From contig CAVZAB010000022.1 in NCBI GenBank assembly GCA_963773155.1, positions 1 through 64,000 of the forward strand: a stretch of DNA of 64,000 bases, in the 5' to 3' direction. Shown here piece after piece: positions 1-9,866 of this stretch. Both the position numbers and the translations under genes were made by a program. The stretch comes from CAVZAB01 sp963773155 (lineage in GTDB: Bacteria; Pseudomonadota; Alphaproteobacteria; Rhizobiales; Beijerinckiaceae). The notes under the pieces are model-generated. The model saw nothing but the letters and a program-made list of their open reading frames with translations, made no database searches and had not been told where the DNA came from. Every line of letters begins with the position of its first letter. Position 1 is the stretch's first letter.

Positions 1-138
1 GGCCGATTGCCCAAGGCGCGCGCCCGGACCGGTCGCTGGCTCCACATGGTGTTTGACTGGTGCGAGACTGTGACGAATGAAGACCTCGACAACCTCATTG
101 CGTTCCTGCGCAGGTCAAAGCCGGTCAAGAGCCAATGA
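1..138 (+). CDS. 3' end of a truncated gene, possibly a c-type cytochrome
   Basis: Frame 1 is open from the first base to a TGA at 136-138 and gives 45 residues of a C-terminus. The segment TNEDLDNLIAFLRRSKPV resembles the last helix of class I cytochrome c proteins, which often ends in a pattern like DEDLxAIIAYLRSLKPV. The haem-binding CxxCH would lie upstream of the window, so this reading is only inference. The frame is supported by its codon use and by the change to non-coding-looking sequence after the stop. It could equally be the tail of another protein. Confidence 0.4.
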   Translation, partial: GRLPKARARTGRWLHMVFDWCETVTNEDLDNLIAFLRRSKPVKSQ

Positions 139-532
139 CTTCAAACCCGGCCGGAACGGCGCGCCGGGTGGCGGATGTTGCCACCTGTTCTTCGGCCTGA
201 GCTTTTCGCTTTCCGCCGAACACTGGCTGAGTTGGGCGCGGTTGGCCGCTTTTTCGCGGCGGCAGGCTTTCCGTGCGGCCGCTTGCTTAGGCCCGGGCCC
301 AGGGTCGCGGCCGCCGGTCTCAAACATCGCGACATAGCTGCCCCGACCACCCTAGCCTAGACACGCCGCCGCCCGTCTGAAACAAAGCCCCGGCGAGATC
401 AACCCGCCTCGTCTGGCCGCGGCCAGGGCAACCGGCGAGGTTAGCGGGTGGCCGCGCGGAAGTTCAAAGAATGAGAAATCTGTATTTTCGGCGGGATAGT
501 GGTAGTGCACGCCGGATGCCTGCGCCGCGCTG
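139..532. other. Intergenic region with no recognised gene
   Basis: This 394-nt stretch separates the truncated first gene from the MFS transporter gene. Short open frames exist on both strands, but they overlap each other, look like high-GC chance frames and resemble no family I know. The last 80 nt before the MFS start are less GC-rich and may hold its promoter. I could not pick out a convincing -35/-10 pair, and no strong ribosome binding site precedes the ATG at 533. Confidence 0.4.
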
Positions 533-2017
533 ATGGCGGTCGAACTGAAAACCCGGCGTCCGCTGGTGATCGCAGCGGTCATGACGTCGATGTTTATGGT
601 CGCCATCGAAGCGACCATCGTCGCGACCGCCATGCCGTTGATCGTCGGTCAGCTCGGCGGCCTTAATCTGTACAGCTGGGTCTTTTCTTCGTTCCTGTTG
701 ACCCAGACCGCGACCAGTGTCGTTTTCGGCAAATTGTCCGACATCTATGGCCGCAAGCCCATTCTTCTAGTGGGCATTGCCGTGTTCCTGATCGGATCGG
801 TGCTGTGCGGTTTTGCCTGGTCGATGCTGTCGATGGTCGTCTTCCGGCTGATCCAGGGCATCGGCGCCGGCGCGTTGCAACCGGTCGCCATGACGGTTGT
901 CGGCGATCTCTACCCGGCCAGGGAACGGGGCAAGATCCAGGGCTATCTTGCGAGTGTTTGGGCGGTGTCCGCGGTCATCGGGCCATTGGCTGGAGGAATC
1001 ATCGTCCAACACGTCCACTGGGCCTGGATTTTCTGGATGAATGTGCCGATCGGGTTGTTGGCAGCCGCGGGGTTTTTTGGCTTTCTGCACGAGACGATTG
1101 TCAGCCGGCGATTGCCGATCGATCTTATGGGGGCGCACCTATTCACGCTCGCGGTCGCCGCATTGATGATCGCTCTGACCGAAATCGGCACATCGCCGCA
1201 GGCGACGCTCGTCGCCGCGCTCGTCTGCCTCACAAGCACGCTTCTATTCTTCCTGCAGGAGCGCCGCGCTGCCGATCCGCTCATTTCCACGGGGGTATGG
1301 GGCCATCGGCCGATAGCTGCAGCCAATGGTGCGTCGCTGCTCGCCGGCATGGCGCTGATTGGTCTTACCTCCTTCTTGCCGATGTATGTCCAGGGCGTGA
1401 TGAGCCGCTCGCCGCTGATCGCCGGCTTCGCCTTGACGATGATGGTTTTGGGATGGCCGGTTGGGGCAACGCTCGCGGCTCGCAATCTGCACCGTTTCGG
1501 CCTGCGCACGATCCTACGTTTCGGCAGCGCGCTGATGCCGGTCGGCGCGCTGGCCTTCGTGGCACTACCGCTGACCCAGTCGGCGTCACTCGCTGGCTTG
1601 GGCTCGCTGCTGATGGGCTTTGGCATGGGCCTGTTGAGTACCGCTTCGCTCGTCCTCATCCAGGACATTGTCGACTGGCAGCAGCGCGGCGGGGCGACCG
1701 CATCGAATTTGTTTTCCCGCAATCTCGGCAGCACGATCGGCGCCGCCCTGCTCGGCAGCGTTCTCAATTACAGCCTCGGCCGCGCCGGCGGGCTCGGCCC
1801 TATTACGTCGGAACAATTGCGCCAGCTGCTTGATAGTCCGGGCGGCAATGCCATGGCTGACGGCGCGGTGCGCGAGGCGCTGCAGGCGGCTCTTTTGTTG
1901 ACATTCTGGGCCATTTTTGTGATTTCGCTGGCAACGGTTGTCGTCGCCTGGCTTGTCCCGGCAATCAAACTCGGGCATCAGGGTGAGGCTCGACCGATGG
2001 AAGGCGCAGGGGAATGA
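533..2017 (+). CDS. MFS efflux transporter, DHA2 (EmrB/QacA) type
   Basis: The 494-residue inner-membrane protein is predicted to export drugs or other toxic compounds using the proton gradient. The length and hydrophobic pattern fit the 14-helix DHA2 family. Family motifs are visible: GKLSDIYGRKP (motif A) near residue 70, RLIQGIGAGALQPVAM (motif B) near 105, and AVIGPLAGG (antiporter motif C) near 148. The substrate cannot be read from sequence. The stop overlaps the start of the MAPEG gene by 4 nt (ATGA), so the two are probably cotranscribed and translationally coupled. No regulator gene lies beside it. Confidence 0.88.
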   Translation: MAVELKTRRPLVIAAVMTSMFMVAIEATIVATAMPLIVGQLGGLNLYSWVFSSFLLTQTATSVVFGKLSDIYGRKPILLVGIAVFLIGSVLCGFAWSMLSMVVFRLIQGIGAGALQPVAMTVVGDLYPARERGKIQGYLASVWAVSAVIGPLAGGIIVQHVHWAWIFWMNVPIGLLAAAGFFGFLHETIVSRRLPIDLMGAHLFTLAVAALMIALTEIGTSPQATLVAALVCLTSTLLFFLQERRAADPLISTGVWGHRPIAAANGASLLAGMALIGLTSFLPMYVQGVMSRSPLIAGFALTMMVLGWPVGATLAARNLHRFGLRTILRFGSALMPVGALAFVALPLTQSASLAGLGSLLMGFGMGLLSTASLVLIQDIVDWQQRGGATASNLFSRNLGSTIGAALLGSVLNYSLGRAGGLGPITSEQLRQLLDSPGGNAMADGAVREALQAALLLTFWAIFVISLATVVVAWLVPAIKLGHQGEARPMEGAGE

Positions 2018-2409
2018 TGCCGAACCTAACCGCACTGGCGACTTTGCTCGTTCTCGCCGTCTACTTCTGGACCATCGGGCTTGTCGGCAATGCGCGGCGG
2101 CGCTTCGACATCAAAGCGCCCGCTTGCACTGGCCATCCCGAATTCGAGCGGATATTTCGGGCGCAAATGAATATGCTCGAATGGCTGCCGCTCGGACTAC
2201 CGGCCATGTGGCTTGCCGCGGTCTATGTGAGTGATGCCTTCGCCTTCGCGCTCGGACTGGTCTTTGTCGGCGGCCGCGTCGCCTATAGTCTGGCCTATCG
2301 GCAGTCGGCCGAAAAGCGCGCCGCGGGTTTTCTCGTCCAGGCCGGTGCCGTTTCGCTCTTGTGGTTCGGCGCCCTCATCGGCATCCTGCGGGTCATGGTG
2401 GTCCATTGA
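2014..2409 (+). CDS. MAPEG family membrane protein
   Basis: This 131-residue protein has about four hydrophobic segments. It carries the MAPEG signature around residues 48-60, FRAQMNMLEWLPL, with the Arg, Asn and Glu that bind glutathione in eicosanoid and glutathione-dependent family members. The bacterial function is usually unknown; a glutathione S-transferase or peroxidase role is possible. Its ATG overlaps the MFS stop codon (ATGA), and the pairing with an efflux pump would suit detoxification, but that is inference. It ends 22 nt from the convergent ribBX stop. Confidence 0.82.
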   Translation: MMPNLTALATLLVLAVYFWTIGLVGNARRRFDIKAPACTGHPEFERIFRAQMNMLEWLPLGLPAMWLAAVYVSDAFAFALGLVFVGGRVAYSLAYRQSAEKRAAGFLVQAGAVSLLWFGALIGILRVMVVH

Positions 2410-2431
2410 ACGGGCGGCGAGGGGCCAGCGA

Positions 2432-3755
2432 TCAATGGTCGAGTCCCTCGGTGGCGACAATTTCGATACCGAAACCGGACAGACCGACATAGGTTCGTTC
2501 GGACGAGGAAAGCAGTGTGATCGAATTGACGCCGAGATCGCGGAGAATTCTGGGCGCCGAGGCCGATCTCGCGCCAGTAGCGGCTGCGCTGGGCGTCGCT
2601 TGAGCCGGCTTCTGTATCCGGTCCGACCGGGCTCAGCGGAACACCGGCAGTACCATCGCGCAGATAGACGAGGACGCCGCGGCCCTCGCGTTTGAAGCGG
2701 GTGAGCGCGCGGGTGAGCGCCTCGCCGCCGCCAAACACGTCGGCGACAATATCGGCCCGGTGCAGGCGCGTCGTCACCGCCTTGCCGTCCCCGATGCGGC
2801 CGTGCACGATAGCCAAGTGCTGGACCGCATCAAATTTCGTGCGATAGGCATGTCCGGTCATTTCGCCGATGACGGTGCGGACCGGAAAGGTGGCGATCCG
2901 CTCCACCAGTTTTTCGCGCGCCTGCCGATAGGCGATCAGATCGGCGACCGAGATCCGAGTGATGCCGTGTGCCTCCGCAAAGGCGTCGATCTGCCGGCCG
3001 CGCATGACGGTGCCATCGTCGTTGACCAGTTCGCAGATGACGCCGACCGCGGGTAGGCCGGCCAGCCGGCACAAATCGACCGCGGCCTCGGTATGGCCTG
3101 ACCGTATCAACACGCCGCCGTCCTTGGCGATCAGCGGGAAAATATGGCCCGGCCGAACGAAATCGGCAGCGCCCATATTGCCATTGGCGAGCGCCCGCAC
3201 CGTATTGGTCCTTTGCTCCGCCGATATGCCGGTGGTCAGAGCGTGCCGCGCGTCAACCGATACGGTGAAGGCGGTGCCGAGCGGCGCGTCATTGACCGAG
3301 ACCATCGGATCGAGCCGCAGCCGCCGGGCCTCGTCGGGGGTCAGCGGCGCGCAGACGATGCCGCAGCAGTGCCGGATGATGAAGGCCATTTTCTCGGCGG
3401 TGCACAGCGCCGCCGCCATGACGAGGTCGCCTTCGTTCTCGCGGTCGTCGTCATCGGTGACGGCGACGATCTCGCCCCGGGCAATCGCCTCGATCGCGGC
3501 ACTGACCGAATGGGCCATGTCGGGGCCGCCCTCACCCGCCAGTTCACGGCCATAGCGCAATTCAGCCTCCGACAGGCCGAGCGCCTGCGCAATCTTCGTC
3601 AAATTATCCCCGCGCGGGTTTTCCACATCGCCCCTTAAGTATTTGGCAATGCTGTCATAAGCGACGCCTGAACGGCGCGACAATTCGGCCGCCGACAGAT
3701 GGCGCTCGTGCAAAGTCGCGGCGAGCCGGCCGCCCCAATTCATTTGCCAAGCCAT
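2432..3755 (-). CDS. ribB: HTH-RibBX: XRE-type HTH fused to 3,4-dihydroxy-2-butanone-4-phosphate synthase and degenerate GTP cyclohydrolase II domain (frameshifted near C-terminus)
   Basis: RibB converts ribulose 5-phosphate to 3,4-dihydroxy-2-butanone 4-phosphate, a riboflavin precursor. Residues about 12-68 form an XRE-type helix-turn-helix. Residues 85-285 are the RibB domain, with the acidic loop DDDDRENEGD (101-110) and HTEA (221-224). Residues 290-440 resemble GTP cyclohydrolase II, but the zinc cysteines are missing: the site reads RLHRADIVADVFGG, as in RibBX proteins. After codon 402 one extra base (around 2549) shifts the frame. As read, the frame runs on to 2295; removing the base gives a 440-residue protein ending in TEGLDH at 2432. 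An internal ATG at 3518 could start a RibBX without the HTH. The start lies 40 nt after aroC on the same strand. Confidence 0.85.
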
Positions 3756-3795
3756 AGATTTCTAATGTGGAATTTAATTCCAGGAATTGCAAGCC

Positions 3796-4905
3796 CTAGC
3801 GGGCAAAGGGCCAGCGCGGCGCGATGCCAACCTGGGCGCGGTGGCGCAGCCAGTGGTCGGCGAGAACGCAGGCCATCATCGCCTCGCCGACCGGAACGGC
3901 GCGAATACCGACACAGGGGTCATGCCGGCCGCGGGTCGTTATCGTCGTCTCCGCGCCGTACCGGTCGACGGTCAACCGCGGCGTCAGAATCGAGGAGGTC
4001 GGTTTGACCGCAAACCGTATGACAATCGGCTGACCGGTCGAAATGCCGCCGAGAATGCCACCGGCATGGTTGGACAGGAAGTGCGGACCGCTTGGACCAG
4101 CCCGCATTTCATCGGCATTGGTCTCGCCCGACAAGGCCGCCGCGGCAAAGCCGTCGCCAATCTCGACCCCCTTGACCGCATTGATGCTCATCATCGCCGC
4201 CGCCAATTCGGCGTCGAGCTTGCCATAGACCGGGGCGCCCCAGCCGGCCGGGACCCCCTCGGCCACAATCTCGATGATTGCGCCGACCGAGGAGCCTGCT
4301 CGGCGGACGTCGTCGAGATAGGTCTCGAAAAGGCGGGCGGCCTCCGGATCCGGGCAAAAGAACGGATTGGCCTCGACGGCGTTCCAATCCCAATTGCCGC
4401 GCCGGATCGGATGCGCTCCCATCTGCACCAGGGCGCCACGGATCGTCACGCCTTCGAGCAGGCGCCGGGCGATCGCGCCGGCGGCCACCCGCGCGGCGGT
4501 CTCCCGGGCCGAGGCCCGGCCGCCGCCCTGCGGGTCGCGGATGCCATATTTGGCATCATAGGCGAAGTCGGCATGGCCGGGACGATAGGTTTCGGCGATT
4601 TCCGCATAGTCCTTCGGGCGCTGGTCGGTATTGGCGATCAACAGCGCGATTGGCGTGCCCGTCGTCAGGTTGAGTCCGTCGGGACTGCTCAGCACTCCCG
4701 ACAGAATCTCGACCCGGTCGGGCTCGCGGCGCTGAGTCGTGAAGCGCGACTGGCCGGGCCGGCGTCGATCGAGATCGCGCTGAATATCGCTTTCACGCAA
4801 TTCGAGCCGCGGCGGGCAGCCGTCGACGATGCAGCCGATTGCCCTACCGTGGCTCTCGCCGAAGGTCGTGACCCGAAATAAGTGGCCAAAACTATTGTGC
4901 GACAT
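3796..4905 (-). CDS. aroC: Chorismate synthase
   Basis: Chorismate synthase makes chorismate from 5-enolpyruvylshikimate 3-phosphate, the last shared step of aromatic amino acid, folate and ubiquinone precursor synthesis. It needs reduced flavin, which gives a loose link to the ribBX gene just downstream. The 369 residues match the usual length. Signatures are FGESHGRAIGCIVDGCPPRL at the N-terminus (residues 15-34) and GGRASARETAARVAAG near residue 130. The ATG starts 15 nt after the stop of the NRPS-like gene, so aroC probably shares its transcript. Confidence 0.97.
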   Translation of the reverse strand: MSHNSFGHLFRVTTFGESHGRAIGCIVDGCPPRLELRESDIQRDLDRRRPGQSRFTTQRREPDRVEILSGVLSSPDGLNLTTGTPIALLIANTDQRPKDYAEIAETYRPGHADFAYDAKYGIRDPQGGGRASARETAARVAAGAIARRLLEGVTIRGALVQMGAHPIRRGNWDWNAVEANPFFCPDPEAARLFETYLDDVRRAGSSVGAIIEIVAEGVPAGWGAPVYGKLDAELAAAMMSINAVKGVEIGDGFAAAALSGETNADEMRAGPSGPHFLSNHAGGILGGISTGQPIVIRFAVKPTSSILTPRLTVDRYGAETTITTRGRHDPCVGIRAVPVGEAMMACVLADHWLRHRAQVGIAPRWPFAR

Positions 4906-4920
4906 GGACCCTCGCCGGAA

Positions 4921-7900
4921 CTAGGCCGCTGCCCGGACCGGGCGTTGCGTTTCCTCCCGCTCCTTGACTTCGGCCGGTGCTCCCACCCATTGCGAATGGG
5001 CCGGAATGTTCTCGCCTTTCATGACCAAGGTCCAAGGCCCAAGCCGGGCGAACTCGCCGACCTGAGTGTCGTAAAGTACAGTCGAGCCCGCACCGACGGT
5101 GACGCCGCGGCCAATATTGACCCGCCCGACTTTCATGACCCGATCTTCATAGAGATGGGTCTGAAGCGCGCACAATGCGTTGAGCACGGCAAAGTCACCA
5201 ACGCTGACGCAATCGAACTCGGTAATGTCGGTCATATCCATATAGACGCCCTTGCCGAACTTGGTCCCGAACAGCCGCAGGACCCAGGGCAGAAAGGGGG
5301 TGCCACGCAGATGGTCAAGCAGGACCTTGCCGGCCATGCCCCAATACATGACGGCGACGGCTTCCGTTCGCATCGCCCACCAAGACCACATCGGTTTGAC
5401 GACCGGTTCGTAGCGTCCCATCGTCCCCCACTTGATCAAAATCACCACACTCGTCAGCGCCAGCGAGATGAGTACCGAGGCAAGAACGAAAAGCCAGAAG
5501 ACCTCGCCATAATGTCCTTCCAAGAGTTTCTGGCCAAAGGCTTCCACCGCCCAGGTCCCAAAGGTGATGAACAGCATGGTCGGCAAGGAAATATGCACGG
5601 CCTCGAATATGGCGCGCATGAATTTCTTCCACTTCGGCGCCTCGTAAGTCCAATTGGTGCCGCCGCCGTCGAAGCGCTGTCGCACCGGCAATTTGATCGG
5701 CGGCGAGCCAAACCAGGTATCGCCGGGACTCATCAAATCGTTCGACGGGGGCTTCGACTTGATGCCAATCAGGGCGCCGGTCGGAATATCCGAGCCTGGC
5801 GGCACGACACCGTCATTGCCGATAAAGACCCGCGGACCGGTGCGGACCCGTTCCAGATGCATCCAGCCGCGCCTGATATCCTCGTCGCCGAGAACCACTT
5901 CGTCGGCGATGAAGCATTTCTCGCCGATTTCGACCAGGTCATAGCGGCCAGCCAGATTGGTCGATATTTCCGCATCCTTGCCGATCTTGGCGCCCATCAA
6001 CCGATACCAGGCGCGCATGTAGATTGTCGCAAACAGCGACGAGAGCACTTCGAGGGTGATCTCGGTCGATAGTGCAACCGTCCATTTCCGCAGGTAGAAC
6101 CAGGAGAAAATCGAATAGCGCCCCTCGCTGACGCGCGGCAGAATCGTCCAACGAATCACTGCGATGAACAATACAGTCACGATCACCATGACAAAGGCAG
6201 TCGGCCAGGCCATAAGTGGAATCGAGGCCAGATAGTAAAAATGCCCGGCGCCGGCAATGCCCAGCCACTCGTCCAGCCGATCGAACAGCCAGAAGGCCGG
6301 AAATATCGGCAAAAGCCCCAATGGTGGAATGGCGAGGAGCAGTACCGTGTAGAGGAAGGTTTGCAGCGCCCGGCGCCCGGCGCTGGCCGTCGGCCAGTCC
6401 GGCTGGCTCGCGCGTTCGACCATGCCGACCTGGCGCGCCGGCGATCCATCCCACATTTCGTAGGCGCCGATCCGGCTGCAGTGGGAAACCGCCGTCACGT
6501 CCTTGAGCTCGGCGCCTTCGCCGATCTCGACATCCTCCTCAATCACGCAGGCCGTCCCAACATAGGCATCATCGCCGATAGCGATCCGGCCAAGGATGAA
6601 CTCATCGCCCTCGACTCGGGCATTGGCGAGATTGACTTTGCCGCCGATGGTCGCCCGGGCGCCGATCGACACCAAGTCTAACGCCCCGATGTCGATGTCG
6701 CTGATGATCGCATCCTCGCCGACTTGGGCACCAAGGGCCTGCAAATAGAGCCTGATCAGCGGCGATCCCTGGAACCATTTCATGTGGGTCAGCATCAGAA
6801 ATCGTTGGACCAGCCACCAGCGGAAATAATAGGTTCCCCAAAGGGGATAGCGCCCGGGCTTCATGCGTCCAATGATCAGCCACTTGCCGCCGATCGCAAT
6901 TAAAATCGTGGCGATATTGATGCAAATATAGACGCCGACGAGCGACAGCATTTCCTGCCACAGGTTGGCATCGACATCGGTCAGCAGCATGTAGCTGATG
7001 AACACGCCAAGCCATTGCGCCGTCATTAGTGCGAGGACGAATGGCAGAGTGATGGCCTGGGCGAGACCACACAGGAAACGCCTGGTCAGGGGCGGCGGCG
7101 TGAAGGAAAGGTCCTGCGCCGGCCCTGATGTCTTGGCCTTTTCGTCAAGCAGCGCCGCCATGGCCCGCAATGTCCGCCTGGCATAGATGTCCTGCAGGGT
7201 CAGACCGGCCAGTGCCGGCGTCTCGCGCACCAGCGAAACGAAGCGCGCTGCCAACAGCGAATGGCCGCCGAGTTCGGTGAAGAAATCGGCTTCGAACCCG
7301 ATCGGCTGGGGCGGCAGCACCCGCTTGGCCGCCTCGAGAAGTTTCGCCTCGGTTGGCGTGCGCGCCGCCTCGAAATGCTGCACTTCGGCGGCGGCCGACA
7401 GGGGCGCAAATTTCAGTTCCTTGCGATTGACCTTGCCGGATGGGAGCCGCGGCAGAGCAGCCACGATCTCGAGGCGACCGGGGATCATGTAGGCCGGCAA
7501 TTCCGCGCGCAGCGCCGCCCGCAGCGCCTTGCCGTCAATGCTGGCGTTGCGCTCGGGAACAAGAAAGGCGACCAGCTGGTCGAGCCCCTCGTCGTGCCGC
7601 AGCACCACCGCGGCTTGCGCCACCCGCTCGTTCTCAGTCAGTTTGGCCTCGATTTCACCGAGTTCGATACGAAAGCCGCGCATTTTTACCTGGTCGTCGA
7701 TGCGACCGTGAAAATGCAGGTTGCCCTGTTGGTCAAGGCTGACCGCGTCGCCGGAGCGGTAAAGAACCGGATCGGCCGCCTCATCTGAAAATGGATTGGC
7801 AATGAACTTCTGCCTGGTCAGACTGTCCCGAGCGAGATAGCCGCTGGCGACGCCGGGGCCGCCGATCAGCAATTCGCCTTCCTGCCCCGGTCCGAGTAAA

Positions 7901-8972
7901 GTCGCCTCGTCGGCGACATAACAGGTGTAATTGGCGATCGGTTTGCCGATCGTGATCGGCTCTCCCGCGCGCACCTCGGCGATCGTCGCCACCACCGTGG
8001 TTTCGGTCGGACCATAGCTGTTGAAAATCCGCCGGCCGCGCCGGCACCAATGGATGGCAAGACCAGGCGGGAAGGCTTCCCCCCGAGAATGACGATCCTT
8101 AGACTTGCAACATCGCGCGGCAACATGGCGAGCAAGGTCGGCACCGTGTCGAGCACGCTGACGCCCTCGGCCTCCATCACGTCGGCCAGCCGATCCGCAT
8201 CGCTGATGATCTCGGGCGATGCGACAAACAGCGTGCTGCCAACGAGATAGGGGATCCAGATCTCTTCCATCGACAGGTCGAAGGCGACGGAAGCCCCCTG
8301 GAGGACGATATCGGTTGCCTCGATCCCGTAGACAAGATTGGCGGCGCGCAGATAGTGGCAGATGTTGCGGCCGCTGATCGCAATGCCCTTGGGCGTTCCG
8401 GTCGAGCCAGACGTGTAGATCAAATAGGCGGGCGTATCCCTGGTCGCGCCAAGCGCGCGCGGATTGACAGGCGTCTGGTCCGTCGCATCGACGAGACTCG
8501 GCCCGGTGACGAGCGGACAGGCGACGCGGCCCTCAGCCTTCTTGGCGAATTCAGCGGATGTCAAAAACGCCTTGGCGGCGGCATCCTCAAGGCACAAGGC
8601 AATCCGCTCGACCGGCGCATCGGCATCGAAAGGCAACCAGGCGGCGCCGGTCTTGGCGACGGCAATCTGGCCAATCAGCAGCTCAACCCCGCGCCCCATC
8701 CACAAGCCGACGACATCGCCTGGGCGCACGCCGAGCCGTATGAGGCCGCGCGCGATCGCATTCGCCTGGTCGTCGACTTCGCGATAGGTCAGGCGCAGGT
8801 TGTCGGATTTCAGGCAGAGTGCGTCGGGCCTTGCTGCCACCGTTGCCGCGAAAATTTCGGCGAGAATTTCGTCGCGCAGCAATTCGGGATGCACCGGGCC
8901 GCGCAAGATCGCCTGGGCGCTCGCCGCATCCTGCGCCGGCCGGTCCACAATCTGGGTTGCGCTTTCATTCAT
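4921..8972 (-). pseudogene. Pls/PosA-type non-ribosomal peptide synthetase-like protein (A-PCP-membrane terminal domain), interrupted by a 1-nt frameshift
   Basis: Two adjoining frames form one gene of 1350 residues if a single G is restored in a G6 tract (C6 on the plus strand, 8079-8084). The order is: adenylation domain (about 60-540, with TSGSTGTPKG, FDLSMEEIW, NSYGPTETTV and PSGKVNRK), carrier domain (GGHSL, phosphopantetheine Ser near 572), then a long terminal module. That module alternates hydrophobic segments with three hexapeptide-repeat stretches (about 755-850, 990-1070, 1255-1335), the layout of the epsilon-poly-lysine synthetase type terminal domain. Such enzymes make amino-acid homopolymers or modify amino acids at the membrane; the substrate is unknown here. 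No condensation or thioesterase domain is seen. I start it at the ATG giving MNESATQIV. As read, the frame breaks inside the adenylation domain. Confidence 0.82.
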
Positions 8973-9015
8973 TCCTGCGGCGTCCTGTTTCTGCTCGTCC
9001 AAGGTCTTATGGTCG

Positions 9016-9035
9016 CGCCCGCCCGTCGGCGGGCG
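9016..9035. repeat. GC-rich inverted repeat between the histidine phosphatase and NRPS-like genes
   Basis: CGCCCGC and GCGGGCG can pair across a 6-nt loop. The hairpin lies in the 243-nt gap between the histidine phosphatase stop and the NRPS-like start. It has no T run in either direction, so it is at best a weak terminator or mRNA-processing hairpin, and in such GC-rich DNA it may be chance. Confidence 0.35.
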
Positions 9036-9215
9036 TCTTGCGTCGGCATTTGAACCCTCAACACGGCGCAAACGACGGGTCCTGCCCCTAGCGCCGCGCG
9101 CCTGAACGCCGTCTGAACGACCGCTGCCGGGCCGAAGGCTCCGCCCGAGCGGCGCCCGGTCGTCGGCAGGGCCAGATGCTCTAGCACTTTGGCCCCCTCC
9201 TTGCCACGCCCGTTT

Positions 9216-9812
9216 TCACAGCCAATGATGAGCCCCGTCCTGAAACAGCAGCACTCTGCCCTGGAAAATGGGCGTGGCTGCGGCGGTGCCGGGCTCCACG
9301 CCGGCGATCAGAAAGAGAAGAGCCCGCGCCACCCCGCCATGCGCAACCACCAGCGTGTCGCCGGCAAGCCTGCGTACCCAGGGGTCGACCCGCTCGGCCA
9401 GCATGGCATAGCTCTCACCGCCGGGTGGGACGAAACCCCATTTGTCCTGTTGACGTTTGCGGGCCGCGAGCAAGTCTTGCCGACGGACCGCGCGCCACGT
9501 CAGACCTTCCCAGCGGCCAAAGGTCAGCTCCTTCAGCCTTGCATCGATCGTGAATTGCTGCGGCGGCGCGAGCCCGAGCGTCTCGCGCACGATCCGCATG
9601 GTTTCCACGGCTCGCCGCAGCGGCGAGGCCTGACAAGGAAAATCCGGCCTGTTCCGAACGATGCCGGCGATCTGCCGGGCGGCGGCGCTGGCCTGGGCCC
9701 GACCCTTAGCATTGAGGCCGATATCCTGCTGGCCCTGTAGCCGGCCCTCGCGGTTCCAGTCGGTCTCACCGTGGCGAATGAAGATCAGGCGATCGAGGGC
9801 GGCAAGCGGCAT
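9216..9812 (-). CDS. Histidine phosphatase family protein (phosphoglycerate mutase-like)
   Basis: This 198-residue protein belongs to the phosphoglycerate mutase-like branch of the histidine phosphatases. The catalytic RHG motif is in LIFIRHGETDWNREGRLQGQ (residues 9-28), the second catalytic His is in VVAHGGVAR near residue 158, and the phosphate-pocket Arg/Glu pattern is in LKELTFGRWEG. It lacks the length of true glycolytic GpmA, so a general phosphatase role is more likely; the substrate is unknown. It starts 54 nt downstream of fabI on the same strand, a pairing common in Hyphomicrobiales. Confidence 0.88.
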   Translation of the reverse strand: MPLAALDRLIFIRHGETDWNREGRLQGQQDIGLNAKGRAQASAAARQIAGIVRNRPDFPCQASPLRRAVETMRIVRETLGLAPPQQFTIDARLKELTFGRWEGLTWRAVRRQDLLAARKRQQDKWGFVPPGGESYAMLAERVDPWVRRLAGDTLVVAHGGVARALLFLIAGVEPGTAAATPIFQGRVLLFQDGAHHWL

Positions 9813-9866
9813 TATTCAGGCACCCGCCCGTACAATTTCATCGGTGCCGGGCTGATCTGGAAGCGC

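Noticed and set aside
3787..4881. Long plus-strand open frame opposite aroC
   Set aside because: It is a shadow of the aroC coding frame in GC-rich DNA; the product is rich in Arg/Gly/Asp repeats and matches no family.
4882..6072. 396-codon plus-strand frame opposite the NRPS-like gene
   Set aside because: Antisense shadow of a well-supported gene, with His/Arg/Gln-rich low-complexity translation.
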